A DNA stretch of 64,000 nucleotides, taken from contig NZ_JALEIK010000019.1 in the NCBI RefSeq assembly GCF_022770205.1, positions 174,969 to 238,968 on the forward strand, in the 5' to 3' direction. Under the pieces are notes generated by a model. It was not told the DNA's origin. It did no database searches and saw nothing but the letters and a program-made list of their open reading frames with translations. This document shows positions 12,807 to 22,209 of this stretch, in pieces; position 1 is the stretch's first letter; the number at the start of each line of letters is the position of its first letter. The DNA is from Helicobacter sp. (GTDB taxonomy: Bacteria; Campylobacterota; Campylobacteria; Campylobacterales; Helicobacteraceae). A program made the translations under genes and the position numbers.

Positions 12807-13376
12807 CTAACCTGCAATTTCAAGCAAAGGGGAAGAATTTTCAGAATTTGCTTTATAGCTTTGGATTGCATAATCGCGCAGAGTTGTGGAATCCTTTAAT
12901 GCTTCCTCTACTTCTTTAACCTTTTCTTTTGCCTGTTCTATTCTAGCTTCACTCTCCATTTGTGCTGCACTTGCTGCTACTCTATAATCTTGCGGACTAG
13001 GATCTGATGGTGCTAACGCAGCAGCGATAACTTGACGCGCATTTTGTATCGTTTCTTCTGGTGTTCTACCTTCTTTCATTGCGATTGGAACTTCACCAGC
13101 AGTTGCATACATTTTTCCATCAGGTCCGCGCGTATAGGTAAAAGAAGCACCACCGGTTACAACACCAGCACCTGCTGCAATATGTGCTGCTTCGTGTGCA
13201 CGGACATTCCTATCGATGCTTTCAAGCTCCCTTACATATTGCACTTCTTGGGGATCTAAATTTTCACCATTAGGAGCTTTTTTATCTGTGATAAATTGTG
13301 TATTTTTAGCTTTTGTGGAATCTTTTTCAAAATGATAGCTATTTTGTAAAATAGACACTCCATCGCTAACTTGCAT
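12807..13376 (-). CDS. Putative SprA-related metalloprotease
   Basis: NVRAHEAAHIAAGAGVVTGGASFTYTRGPDGKMYATAGEV; HExxH-like HEAAH. Confidence 0.8.
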   Translation of the reverse strand: MQVSDGVSILQNSYHFEKDSTKAKNTQFITDKKAPNGENLDPQEVQYVRELESIDRNVRAHEAAHIAAGAGVVTGGASFTYTRGPDGKMYATAGEVPIAMKEGRTPEETIQNARQVIAAALAPSDPSPQDYRVAASAAQMESEARIEQAKEKVKEVEEALKDSTTLRDYAIQSYKANSENSSPLLEIAG

Positions 13377-13406
13377 TACTGCTCCTCTTATTAGCGCAAT
13401 AGATAA

Positions 13407-14522
13407 TTAAGAACGACTATTACGCTCTGCAATCTTTGCGCTAAGCATTTTATCAAGCACTTCTACAACTTGATCTGAAGCAACTTCTCCTTCTTTTAAA
13501 AACTCTAAAATCTCTTCAGAATTGCCCTCAATACCTTTATTTTTAAAAACCTCAATTGCGCCTTTAAAACAATTATGAACACCAGCGTGGGGAGATTCCA
13601 AACGGGGATAGTCTGCTAATTGCCCAAATGCTTCTTTTCCGATTCCGTGTTCATACCATTTACCCAAACGGCAATCGTGATGTGAAACAAGCTCTGCTTC
13701 TAAATCTTCTTCTAAAATTGCCTTGTAACCCTTAATTTTAAAGAGTAAATGATCCAACTTCACAAGACCAATAAATGTCATATCAAGCACATTTGCAGAA
13801 TCGTGTCTTACTTCCATTGAAGTTTCCCCAACCTCTATAAACTTTACAACTTCGTTATTCACTGCGTGCATATCATCTACAATTTCCTCTGTGGAAGTCT
13901 GCACCTCTGAGAAATTTTGACGCAACACTTGGATATTCATCTCAATTTCTTTTGTTGCCTTTTGTGCGCGCTCTGCTAGTTTTCGCACTTCATCAGCAAC
14001 AACAGCAAACCCTCTTCCGTGCTCTCCTGCTCTTGCTGCTTCAATGGCAGCATTGAGTGCTAGCAAATTTGTCTGATCACTAACATCAGTAATTAGATTA
14101 ATCACATTAGCAATGGAATCTAAATCCTGATACACCTGTTGAATCATTCCCTGAAAACTATTTAAACGCTCTGTCACTTGAAGCACGCTATCTGCAATTG
14201 CCTCCTCTAAAAACTTTGTTTGCTTCGCATTTTCCGTAGAAGTGGTTTTTGCATTCTCTAAGATCTCCACCGAAGAGGCAAAATTATCCTGCAATGCTTG
14301 CAAATTTTTTATATAAGAACCCATCAACACCTGAAAAACTGCATTAAAAATTGTAGATTTTCCTTTCTCTCCACTATTTCTACTAAATTCTGCAATCAAA
14401 GCATCTTTTTTCTCATTCTCTTCATTTTGTTGGCGCAACGCATTTTGAAGCTGATCAATTTTTAACAATAATGCGCTATTTTCTGCAACTAATTCTTGCT
14501 CTCTTTTTGAATTACCAAACAT
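13407..14522 (-). CDS. Soluble methyl-accepting chemotaxis protein with C-terminal CZB (zinc-binding) domain
   Basis: MCP hairpin [48 protein letters not shown]-terminal [12 protein letters not shown]...HAGVH; no TM helices; start MFGNSKREQ with a GGAG site. Confidence 0.88.
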   Translation of the reverse strand: MFGNSKREQELVAENSALLLKIDQLQNALRQQNEENEKKDALIAEFSRNSGEKGKSTIFNAVFQVLMGSYIKNLQALQDNFASSVEILENAKTTSTENAKQTKFLEEAIADSVLQVTERLNSFQGMIQQVYQDLDSIANVINLITDVSDQTNLLALNAAIEAARAGEHGRGFAVVADEVRKLAERAQKATKEIEMNIQVLRQNFSEVQTSTEEIVDDMHAVNNEVVKFIEVGETSMEVRHDSANVLDMTFIGLVKLDHLLFKIKGYKAILEEDLEAELVSHHDCRLGKWYEHGIGKEAFGQLADYPRLESPHAGVHNCFKGAIEVFKNKGIEGNSEEILEFLKEGEVASDQVVEVLDKMLSAKIAERNSRS

Positions 14523-14594
14523 AAAATCTCCTTTAATTAGTCCTATCAAAATACTGCAAAGATTTATATTTTAAGGATTTATTCAAACTCTCCT

Positions 14595-15194
14595 CTACCA
14601 AAATTTTACAACTTCTGCTTTTGGATTCCGTATTTTCTCCACCACAACACTCTCTTTTTGCTCACCCACTACAAGCATCACCACACTCTTTTGACTCTCA
14701 CTTAATCCCAAATATTTATCCAACGCCACATTATCAAAACCACCAATGATACAAGAGCCAAGACTACAAGCAGTCGCAGCATTTGCCATATTCATTAACG
14801 CCAAAAATGCCTGCTCCCTAGCATAGCTTAATTTTCTCTCACCACTCATTCCATCAATGAAGGGTTTATACGCCTTTAAACGCTTCTGCAATTCTGCTTC
14901 TGGGAGTTTGCGCGCCCTTAATTTGCTCTCAAAATATTCTTCAAAATCCAAACGCGCAACAATAATAATAATTGCCCCACACTGCCCAACTTGGCTTTGA
15001 TGATTTGCAATTTGTGCAATCTCTTGCTTTTTCTTAGCATCTTGCACCACATAAAACATCCAAGGTTCTAAACCTAGAGAGCTAGAAGCTAAACGCCCTG
15101 CTTCTAAGATGGAATCCAAAATTTTTTCATCAATTAAAGTTTCCTTAAAAGCCCTACAAGAATAACGCGCCTTTATAGTTTCTAAAAATTCCAT
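14595..15194 (-). CDS. NAD(P)H nitroreductase family protein
   Basis: RYSCRAF...LEAGRLASSSLGLEPWMFYVV; GSCIIGGFD. Confidence 0.88.
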   Translation of the reverse strand: MEFLETIKARYSCRAFKETLIDEKILDSILEAGRLASSSLGLEPWMFYVVQDAKKKQEIAQIANHQSQVGQCGAIIIIVARLDFEEYFESKLRARKLPEAELQKRLKAYKPFIDGMSGERKLSYAREQAFLALMNMANAATACSLGSCIIGGFDNVALDKYLGLSESQKSVVMLVVGEQKESVVVEKIRNPKAEVVKFW

Positions 15195-15195
15195 T

Positions 15196-16173
15196 TCATT
15201 CCTTTATTAAAAATTCTCTTGCTTTTTCTTTACTTTCAAAGGCTTTAGCACTTCGTTCCTGCCCTTCAAAGCGCACCTTATAGTTTTTATCCGCCTCTGA
15301 TTTTCCATACAACAATGTAAGCTCTATTGCAAGTTGCTTATCACTCTCGCTTGCGCTATTTTCTACAAGCCCTAAAGGTCCAATACAATTTAATAGCTCA
15401 ATTTTGCTCATTTTAGGATGCACAAAGCTTAGGCGTTCATTTTCTTCTGCATTTCTTGCAATCACGCAACGCCCGCCATCTGGCAAAATCATATACCGCC
15501 CAAACTTCACAAGCTCCATATCCTCAAACACTACTTCACGACGCCCTTGAATGTCTTTTATCTTATTTGCTACGGAAGTTTCTGTAAGCAAACAGCCTCC
15601 ACCTGGGCTTTCATAATATTCTAAGCCATACTCTTTGACAAGCTGTAATTGTCGCTCCCTCCCCCTTCCGTGAATATCAAGGAGCTTTTCTCTATCAATC
15701 CAACCCTTTTGCTCTGGAATTGTTATTGGCAAAAGCTTTGCACACATCGGACGCACAATTAAACCCTCACCCTCACAAAGACGCTCCACCTGCCCTAATG
15801 CTTCTGCCCTTTGGCTTTTAGGTCTTTGCCCTAGCACTTCTCCGCTAATCACAAAGCTAGCTCCCTCACTCTCTAGCAGACTTAGGGCGTGTGAAAACAT
15901 ATTTGCGTGGCAATCAATGCAAGGATTAAAATATCTTCCATAACCAAATTTTGGTTTAAAAAGCACATCCTCAAAAAACTGCTTTCTAATATCTACAATC
16001 TTAAGCTCCACACCGATTTGATCTAAACGCTGGCGTAAAAGTGCGCTTTTATCACGCCTTGCACCAAAGCCCATATTAAAATGTAACGCCAACACATCAA
16101 TTCCCATATCCTTAACAATCTTAATTGCAAGCAAGCTATCAAGCCCACCGCTAAATAATGCTAATGCCTTCAT
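15196..16173 (-). CDS. PP-loop ATP pyrophosphatase (MnmA/ThiI-like tRNA thiolation family)
   Basis: MKALALFSGGLDSLLAIKI SGGxDS loop; CIDCHANMF; PGGGCLLT. Confidence 0.75.
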   Translation of the reverse strand: MKALALFSGGLDSLLAIKIVKDMGIDVLALHFNMGFGARRDKSALLRQRLDQIGVELKIVDIRKQFFEDVLFKPKFGYGRYFNPCIDCHANMFSHALSLLESEGASFVISGEVLGQRPKSQRAEALGQVERLCEGEGLIVRPMCAKLLPITIPEQKGWIDREKLLDIHGRGRERQLQLVKEYGLEYYESPGGGCLLTETSVANKIKDIQGRREVVFEDMELVKFGRYMILPDGGRCVIARNAEENERLSFVHPKMSKIELLNCIGPLGLVENSASESDKQLAIELTLLYGKSEADKNYKVRFEGQERSAKAFESKEKAREFLIKE

Positions 16174-17890
16174 ACAGCGATAAATCTCCTTTTTTCAAAT
16201 CGTCTAAATATTTTTGATATTTCCGCAATAAAAATGCTTTTTCACGCAAAGATAGATTCTTATTATAGCTTAATTCCTTGCGTTTTTGGTCGTGATACTG
16301 GTATAAAACCATAATAATTTGCCATCTTAAATGCTCCTTATCCTGTGGTTTTATCTTTTCATCTAATAGGATTCCAATTAGTAAGGGATCTTCAAGTTCA
16401 TTTTTTAAAAGCTTGATATAAGCTTCTTTTTGTGTGCGAAACATTTGGGGATCAAGATAATCTAATACAAAACTTAAAAGATCCATATTCTCTAGCACGC
16501 TTCTAATGATGATTTTTTCTGGTAAATCATAAAAACTTGCTGCACTCAAATGCAAAGCTTCTTTTGTAATGCCTTGATGCTTCACTCTAGGTTTTTTAGT
16601 TTGGATTAAATGCGCTGGGAGTGCTAAATGCTGGGATAACCAAAGTTTATATTCTTCTTGAATCACAGGGGAGAGTTGATGGAGATATTCTAAAACTTCC
16701 TTTAGACAATCATCTTTTTGCACCGCATTTTGCAAATCATAGCACTTAATAATACTTTCTAAAACATAATCAATGAGTGGAATCGGAGAATCAAAAAGGC
16801 TTTTTAGCTCTTCAATTGCACCATTTTTTACCATATCAGCAGGATCTAATCCCCCCTCAAATAACACAACTCCTCCTTGTTTTTTTGCAATGCTTAACAA
16901 GCTTGCCGCCTTAAAAGCCGCTTGCATTCCTGCCTTATCACCATCAAAGGCTAAAATCACTTTGGGACTGCCTTTAGCAAGCAAGGGTAAATGCTCTTTT
17001 GTCAGTGCTGTTCCAAGCGTTGCTACTGCATTTGTAAAGCCTGCTTGATGGAGCATTAGCGTATCTAAATAGCCTTCTGTAATAATCACACTTCCTAAGC
17101 GATAAATGGATTCCTTAGCCTGCGGATAGCCATAAAGCACTTGGGATTTATTAAACAACTTTGTTTGGGGCGAGTTAATGTATTTTGCAGGATGATTTGC
17201 AAGTGTGCGCCCGCCAAAACCTATAATTTTATTCTGTGCTGAACGGATAGGAAAAATCAAGCGTTGCGTTAAACGCGCATAATAACGCTTCACTCCATTT
17301 TCTAAATCCACGCCTAAGACTCCAAGATTAAGCGCATCTTGTAAATGCACCCCATTGCGTTGTAAATGCGCCATAATTTCGTGGTTTTGCGGCGCAAAAC
17401 CTAGCTCAAAGCGCACCTTAATCTCTGTGCTAATCCCCCTTTGCTTAAGATAAGATTCCACTTCAGCATTCAGCATTGCTTGGTAATAACCATTCATAAA
17501 ATCCATTATCCTATAACTCTCATTGTTTTGAGATTTTTGGGAATATTCTAAACGCACATTATAAAATTGCGCTAGTTTTTCAATAGCTTCTACATAATTT
17601 AATTTTTCATACTCCATTACAAATTTTATGGGATCCCCGCTTACCCCGCAACCAAAACAATGATAAAAGCCCTTATTTGCATTGACCACAAAGCTTGGTG
17701 TTTTTTCTTGATGAAAAGGACAGCAAGCCTTATAGCTACTGCCCATTTTTTTCACTTCAATATAATGGCTAATTACTTCTAAAATGTCTAACTGATTTTT
17801 TAGCGCATCTATGCTTTGTTGCTGTATCAATTCTACTCCAAAAATCCAAGTGTGTTTTAAAGAATCTAAATTTGCTTTAAAAAAGTGCAT
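16151..17890 (-). CDS. dnaG: DNA primase
   Basis: CHC2 zinc finger CPFHQEKTPSF...FYHCFGCG; TOPRIM VIITEGYLDTLML. Confidence 0.98.
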   Translation of the reverse strand: MHFFKANLDSLKHTWIFGVELIQQQSIDALKNQLDILEVISHYIEVKKMGSSYKACCPFHQEKTPSFVVNANKGFYHCFGCGVSGDPIKFVMEYEKLNYVEAIEKLAQFYNVRLEYSQKSQNNESYRIMDFMNGYYQAMLNAEVESYLKQRGISTEIKVRFELGFAPQNHEIMAHLQRNGVHLQDALNLGVLGVDLENGVKRYYARLTQRLIFPIRSAQNKIIGFGGRTLANHPAKYINSPQTKLFNKSQVLYGYPQAKESIYRLGSVIITEGYLDTLMLHQAGFTNAVATLGTALTKEHLPLLAKGSPKVILAFDGDKAGMQAAFKAASLLSIAKKQGGVVLFEGGLDPADMVKNGAIEELKSLFDSPIPLIDYVLESIIKCYDLQNAVQKDDCLKEVLEYLHQLSPVIQEEYKLWLSQHLALPAHLIQTKKPRVKHQGITKEALHLSAASFYDLPEKIIIRSVLENMDLLSFVLDYLDPQMFRTQKEAYIKLLKNELEDPLLIGILLDEKIKPQDKEHLRWQIIMVLYQYHDQKRKELSYNKNLSLREKAFLLRKYQKYLDDLKKGDLSLYEGISII

Positions 17891-17953
17891 TTTACAAAAT
17901 TTAACCTATAAGTTTTGTTATAATCCTTGCATTTTTAAAAAGCAAGGAAAGGT

Positions 17954-19057
17954 ATGGATTTTTTTGCATACACAATCCATAATATTGAATATCGCGATCC
18001 GCTTTTTGGTATTGTGGTGCTGATTTTTTGCATAGGGCTTGTAAGTCTTCTTGGCTATTATTGGAACTATATCATTAGCAAAAAACAGCAAAAATCTTTA
18101 AGTAAATTTATGGAAAGCTTTGATTATATTGGCTTTGATAAGGAAGTTAAAGAATTTCTAGCCCTAAGTCCAAATCCGATTCCCTCTTTACTCTTTATGG
18201 CAAAAATGTATCAAAAAAGCGCAAATTATGAAAAAGCTATTCGCCTATATGCCACCCTCTTAGATTCCATCAAAAACCCCCTTGATAAGATTCCTATTTT
18301 AGAATCCCTAGGGCTTGTCTATACAAAAGCAGGCTTTCCCTTGCGCGCAAAAGAAATCTATCTTGAAATCTTACACCACCATCCACGCAATCCTGTGATT
18401 TTAAATGCACTGATTAAAATTTACGAAACGCTCAATGCCTTTGAAGATGCACTCAATGCGTTAGACTGCCTAGAAGAAATGCAAGGTGGCACACAACTCC
18501 ACAAATCCTACCTAAAAGCTAAGATTCTAATTTTCACACACAAAAATCCCAATAAAATCAGTCAAAATCAACTTCCCTACAAACTTCTTTCCTTGCTTAA
18601 AAAAGAGCTAAAACTTACGCGTTTAATTTTAAGTTTTTTAAAAGACTATCACCCTACACTCTTTTGGAAATGTTTATTAGAGATCCCCCATAATGCACTC
18701 TTGCAAATCCTAGACTTATTATGGAATCAAAAAGAAATTCCAACTTCTTTACTAAAAGAGCTAGAAAATGCCACTTTACAAGACAATCAAAGGATTGTAA
18801 AAAGCATTTTAGAAGCAAAAGGAATCCTACCACTAAGTGCTTCTAAAAAGGCAACTTTTGAGCTAGAAGTGCTCTGTTTATTGCGCGCAAACAAAAGCTA
18901 TCTAGGCGATTTGCATTTTAGCTATCAATGCACAAATTGCAGCAGAATCTCCCCTCTATCTTTTGACCGCTGTCCGCATTGTGATGGACTATTAACTTCT
19001 AAAACACTAACATTTTTAAAGGAAAAGCAAGATGAAGTGTGTTACCCTATTCTGTGA
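17954..19057 (+). CDS. TPR-containing membrane protein with C-terminal zinc-ribbon (LapB-like)
   Basis: N-terminal TM, TPR-like repeats, C-terminal CTNCSRISPLSFDRCPHC; upstream of rnhA. Confidence 0.75.
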   Translation: MDFFAYTIHNIEYRDPLFGIVVLIFCIGLVSLLGYYWNYIISKKQQKSLSKFMESFDYIGFDKEVKEFLALSPNPIPSLLFMAKMYQKSANYEKAIRLYATLLDSIKNPLDKIPILESLGLVYTKAGFPLRAKEIYLEILHHHPRNPVILNALIKIYETLNAFEDALNALDCLEEMQGGTQLHKSYLKAKILIFTHKNPNKISQNQLPYKLLSLLKKELKLTRLILSFLKDYHPTLFWKCLLEIPHNALLQILDLLWNQKEIPTSLLKELENATLQDNQRIVKSILEAKGILPLSASKKATFELEVLCLLRANKSYLGDLHFSYQCTNCSRISPLSFDRCPHCDGLLTSKTLTFLKEKQDEVCYPIL

Positions 19058-19457
19058 TGGTTCTTCTTTAGGAAATCCAGGCTTTGGTGGCTGGTGTGGA
19101 ATCTTGCGCTACAAAGAACACGAAAAAATCCTAAGTGGAGGTGCAAAAAACGCCACAAATAATCAAATGGAATTAATGGCATTAATTGCAAGCTTAGAAG
19201 CCTTAAAAGAACCCTGCGAAGTGCTTGTTGTATGCGATTCTAAATATGTGCTAGATGGGCTTAGTAAGTGGCTTCCAAACTGGATTGCTAAAAATTTTAA
19301 AAATGTCAAAAATCCTGAGCTCTGGCAACGCTACATCAAAGCTGCAAAACCCCACAAAATCAGGGTGCAATGGATAAAAGGACATAGCGGACACAATGAA
19401 AATGAGCGTTGCGATAGGATTGCTAAAGAAGAGGCATTAAAATTTAAAAATGCTTAA
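19032..19457 (+). CDS. rnhA: Ribonuclease HI
   Basis: [47 protein letters not shown]. Confidence 0.97.
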   Translation: MKCVTLFCDGSSLGNPGFGGWCGILRYKEHEKILSGGAKNATNNQMELMALIASLEALKEPCEVLVVCDSKYVLDGLSKWLPNWIAKNFKNVKNPELWQRYIKAAKPHKIRVQWIKGHSGHNENERCDRIAKEEALKFKNA

Positions 19458-19465
19458 GGATTATC

Positions 19466-20134
19466 GTGGATTTAAAACATTTTGAAAAGACACTTGGTTA
19501 TCATTTCCAAACACAACATTTGCTCAAAGAAGCACTCACGCATAAAAGTGCAAAAAAGGGTGTGCATAATGAGCGTTTAGAGTTTTTAGGAGATGCCGTT
19601 TTAGATTTAATCATTGGTGAATTTTTGTATAAAAAATTCCCAAAATCAAGAGAAGGAGAACTCTCTAAAATGCGTGCTTCAATGGTTAATGAAAAAGCCT
19701 TTGCTAAAATTGCACGCCATTTAAACATTGGAAATTATATTTTCATCTCAAATTCTGAAGAGCAAAACAATGGGCGTCAAAAGGATTCCATTTTATCCAA
19801 TGCTTTTGAAGCACTCATAGGAGCAATTTATTTAGAAAGCGGCTTAGAAGCAGTGCGCACTTTAGTGCATAATCTTTTAAATGCAGTCCATCCTAATATT
19901 GATTTAAACAGCCTGTTTTACGACCACAAAACAGCCCTACAAGAACTCACACAAGCAAAATTTGGTGAAACTCCAGAGTATGTTTTGCTAGATTCTAGCG
20001 GACCAGACCATAATAAAAACTTTCTCATGGGCGTCAAAATCCAAGGAAAAGAGTTTGCAAGAGCAAAAGGAAAAAGCAAAAAAGAAGCCCAACAAAATTG
20101 CGCAAAAATCGCCATTAAAGCACTAAAGGGATAG
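19466..20134 (+). CDS. rnc: Ribonuclease III
   Basis: [22 protein letters not shown]-terminal dsRBD. Confidence 0.98.
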   Translation: MDLKHFEKTLGYHFQTQHLLKEALTHKSAKKGVHNERLEFLGDAVLDLIIGEFLYKKFPKSREGELSKMRASMVNEKAFAKIARHLNIGNYIFISNSEEQNNGRQKDSILSNAFEALIGAIYLESGLEAVRTLVHNLLNAVHPNIDLNSLFYDHKTALQELTQAKFGETPEYVLLDSSGPDHNKNFLMGVKIQGKEFARAKGKSKKEAQQNCAKIAIKALKG

Positions 20135-20135
20135 A

Positions 20136-21212
20136 ATGAATACTTTTGGATTAGCACTTAGAATTACAACTTTTGGAGAAAGCCACGGAGCGGGGATTGG
20201 CGGGGTGATTGATGGGCTGCCTTCGGGCATTACAATTGATGCTGACTTTATTGATCAAGAAATGCGACGCAGAGCTGGCGGTCAAAATCTCTATTCCACA
20301 CAGCGCAAGGAAGCCGATGTGGTTGAAATTTTAAGTGGGGTTTTTGAAGGTAAAACCACAGGCGCACCGCTTGGATTTTTTATCCAAAACTCTGCAAATA
20401 AAAGTAGAGATTACGATTCTATAAAAAATTTGTTCCGTCCAGGACACGCTGATTTTACCTATTTTCAAAAATACGGAATTCGCGATTATAGAGGTGGTGG
20501 CAGAAGCAGTGCTAGAGAGAGTGCTGCACGCGTAGCAGCAGGAGCAATTGCAAAGTTATTCTTAAAACATTTTAACATCAGCACAGAAAGTGGAATCCTA
20601 AGCATTGGAAAAATTTTAGGCAAAGAAATGGATTTTAAATACGCCAAAAACAGCGAAATTTTTGCCCTAGACAAAAGTGTAGAATCCCAACAAAAAGAAG
20701 CAATCAGCCACGCAAGAAATACGCACAATAGCATAGGCGGTATGGCATTAATTAAAGCAAGCGGAATCCCAGCTGGGCTTGGTGAGCCTTTGTATTACAA
20801 GCTTGATGGAGCAATTGGTGCGCTAATGCTAGGGCTAAATGGTGTGAAGGCAGTAGAAATTGGCAATGGTATAGAATCAACGCATTTGCTAGGCTTAGAA
20901 AATAATGATGCAATGGATAAAGACGGATTCCAAAGCAATCGTTGCGGAGGAATCCTAGGAGGCATTAGCACAGGGAGTGAAATTCTAATTAAAGTGCATT
21001 TTAAGCCCACGCCTAGTATTTTTCTCCCTCAAAGCACGCAAGATATTCAAGGCAATGCGGTAGAATGCAATATCAAAGGACGCCACGATCCTTGCATTGC
21101 CGTGCGCGGCAGTGTTGTGTGTGAAGCACAACTTGCACTCATCCTAGCAGATATGCTTTTATTAAATGCAACAAGCAAGCTTGAAAACTTAAAAAAACTC
21201 TACACGCTCTAA
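20136..21212 (+). CDS. aroC: Chorismate synthase
   Basis: [24 protein letters not shown]. Confidence 0.98.
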   Translation: MNTFGLALRITTFGESHGAGIGGVIDGLPSGITIDADFIDQEMRRRAGGQNLYSTQRKEADVVEILSGVFEGKTTGAPLGFFIQNSANKSRDYDSIKNLFRPGHADFTYFQKYGIRDYRGGGRSSARESAARVAAGAIAKLFLKHFNISTESGILSIGKILGKEMDFKYAKNSEIFALDKSVESQQKEAISHARNTHNSIGGMALIKASGIPAGLGEPLYYKLDGAIGALMLGLNGVKAVEIGNGIESTHLLGLENNDAMDKDGFQSNRCGGILGGISTGSEILIKVHFKPTPSIFLPQSTQDIQGNAVECNIKGRHDPCIAVRGSVVCEAQLALILADMLLLNATSKLENLKKLYTL

Positions 21213-22120
21213 TGCTAACAAAAACCGCTATACTCTTTGCTGATGGCAAACTTGGTGTTGGTTTGGGGCATATTAGCCGTTGCACTGCCCTAAAAGAAGA
21301 GTTAGAATCCCAAAATTTCAAAACAGAACTTTTAGATTCCGCATTATTGGAATCTTTCAACTTCCAAACCCTTTATGATTTAATAGCAATTGATTCTTAC
21401 ATTTTACCTTTAGATTCCTACATCTTAGCTACCAAGCACGCTAAATGCTGTTTATTTTTTGATGACACTTTGCGTCTAAATTACCCCCAAGGGATTATTG
21501 TCAATAGCGCAAATATGGAATCCAAAAAATACAAAGAAAAATACCCCAACCATACACTATTTTTAGGCAGTGGATACGCTCTAACACAAAATATTTTTAA
21601 ACAAAAAGCGCACACAAAACTCAATTCTACCCTTAAGCATTGCTTAATTACACTAGGTGGTGAAGACATTTTAGGGCTTAATATTCCTATATCCTATGCC
21701 CTTTCAAGCACTTTTCCCAACCTACAAATCCATTGCATCACAAAAGATTCTAACGCTTTACCCAAAACCATCACTGCATACTGCCATCTTAATCCAAAAG
21801 CAATGGTAGAGTGTATTTGTGCAATGGATCTTTGCATTTGTGCTTGCGGACAGAGTTTAAGAGAAATCCTTTCTTGTGGAATCCCAGCCATTGCATTAGA
21901 AGTTGTAAGCAATCAAAGCGCAAATTTACAAAGCTTCCAAACTTGCACCTTAAACATTCCAAAAGCCTACACATTTCCCAAAGAAACAATCACACAAAAA
22001 GTCATAGAGTTTGTAAAATCCTATCACAATTTAACCTTGCGTCAAGCACACCAAAACACAGCCCAAACATTACTAAAACACAAAAATTTATGGCAAAGCG
22101 CACTGCAAAATCTCGCATAA
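21212..22120 (+). CDS. PseG-like UDP-sugar hydrolase / nucleotide-sugar glycosyltransferase-fold protein
   Basis: GLGHISRCTALKEEL; CLITLGGED; CACGQSLREILSCGIPAIALEVVSNQ. Confidence 0.6.
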   Translation: MLTKTAILFADGKLGVGLGHISRCTALKEELESQNFKTELLDSALLESFNFQTLYDLIAIDSYILPLDSYILATKHAKCCLFFDDTLRLNYPQGIIVNSANMESKKYKEKYPNHTLFLGSGYALTQNIFKQKAHTKLNSTLKHCLITLGGEDILGLNIPISYALSSTFPNLQIHCITKDSNALPKTITAYCHLNPKAMVECICAMDLCICACGQSLREILSCGIPAIALEVVSNQSANLQSFQTCTLNIPKAYTFPKETITQKVIEFVKSYHNLTLRQAHQNTAQTLLKHKNLWQSALQNLA

Positions 22121-22209
22121 TTTTATGCAAAAACCATAACTAAAGCGGGCTTTTAATTGAAAAAAAGTAGAATTTTGCAATTTTTACTTAAAATTTTTAA
22201 GGTATCGCA

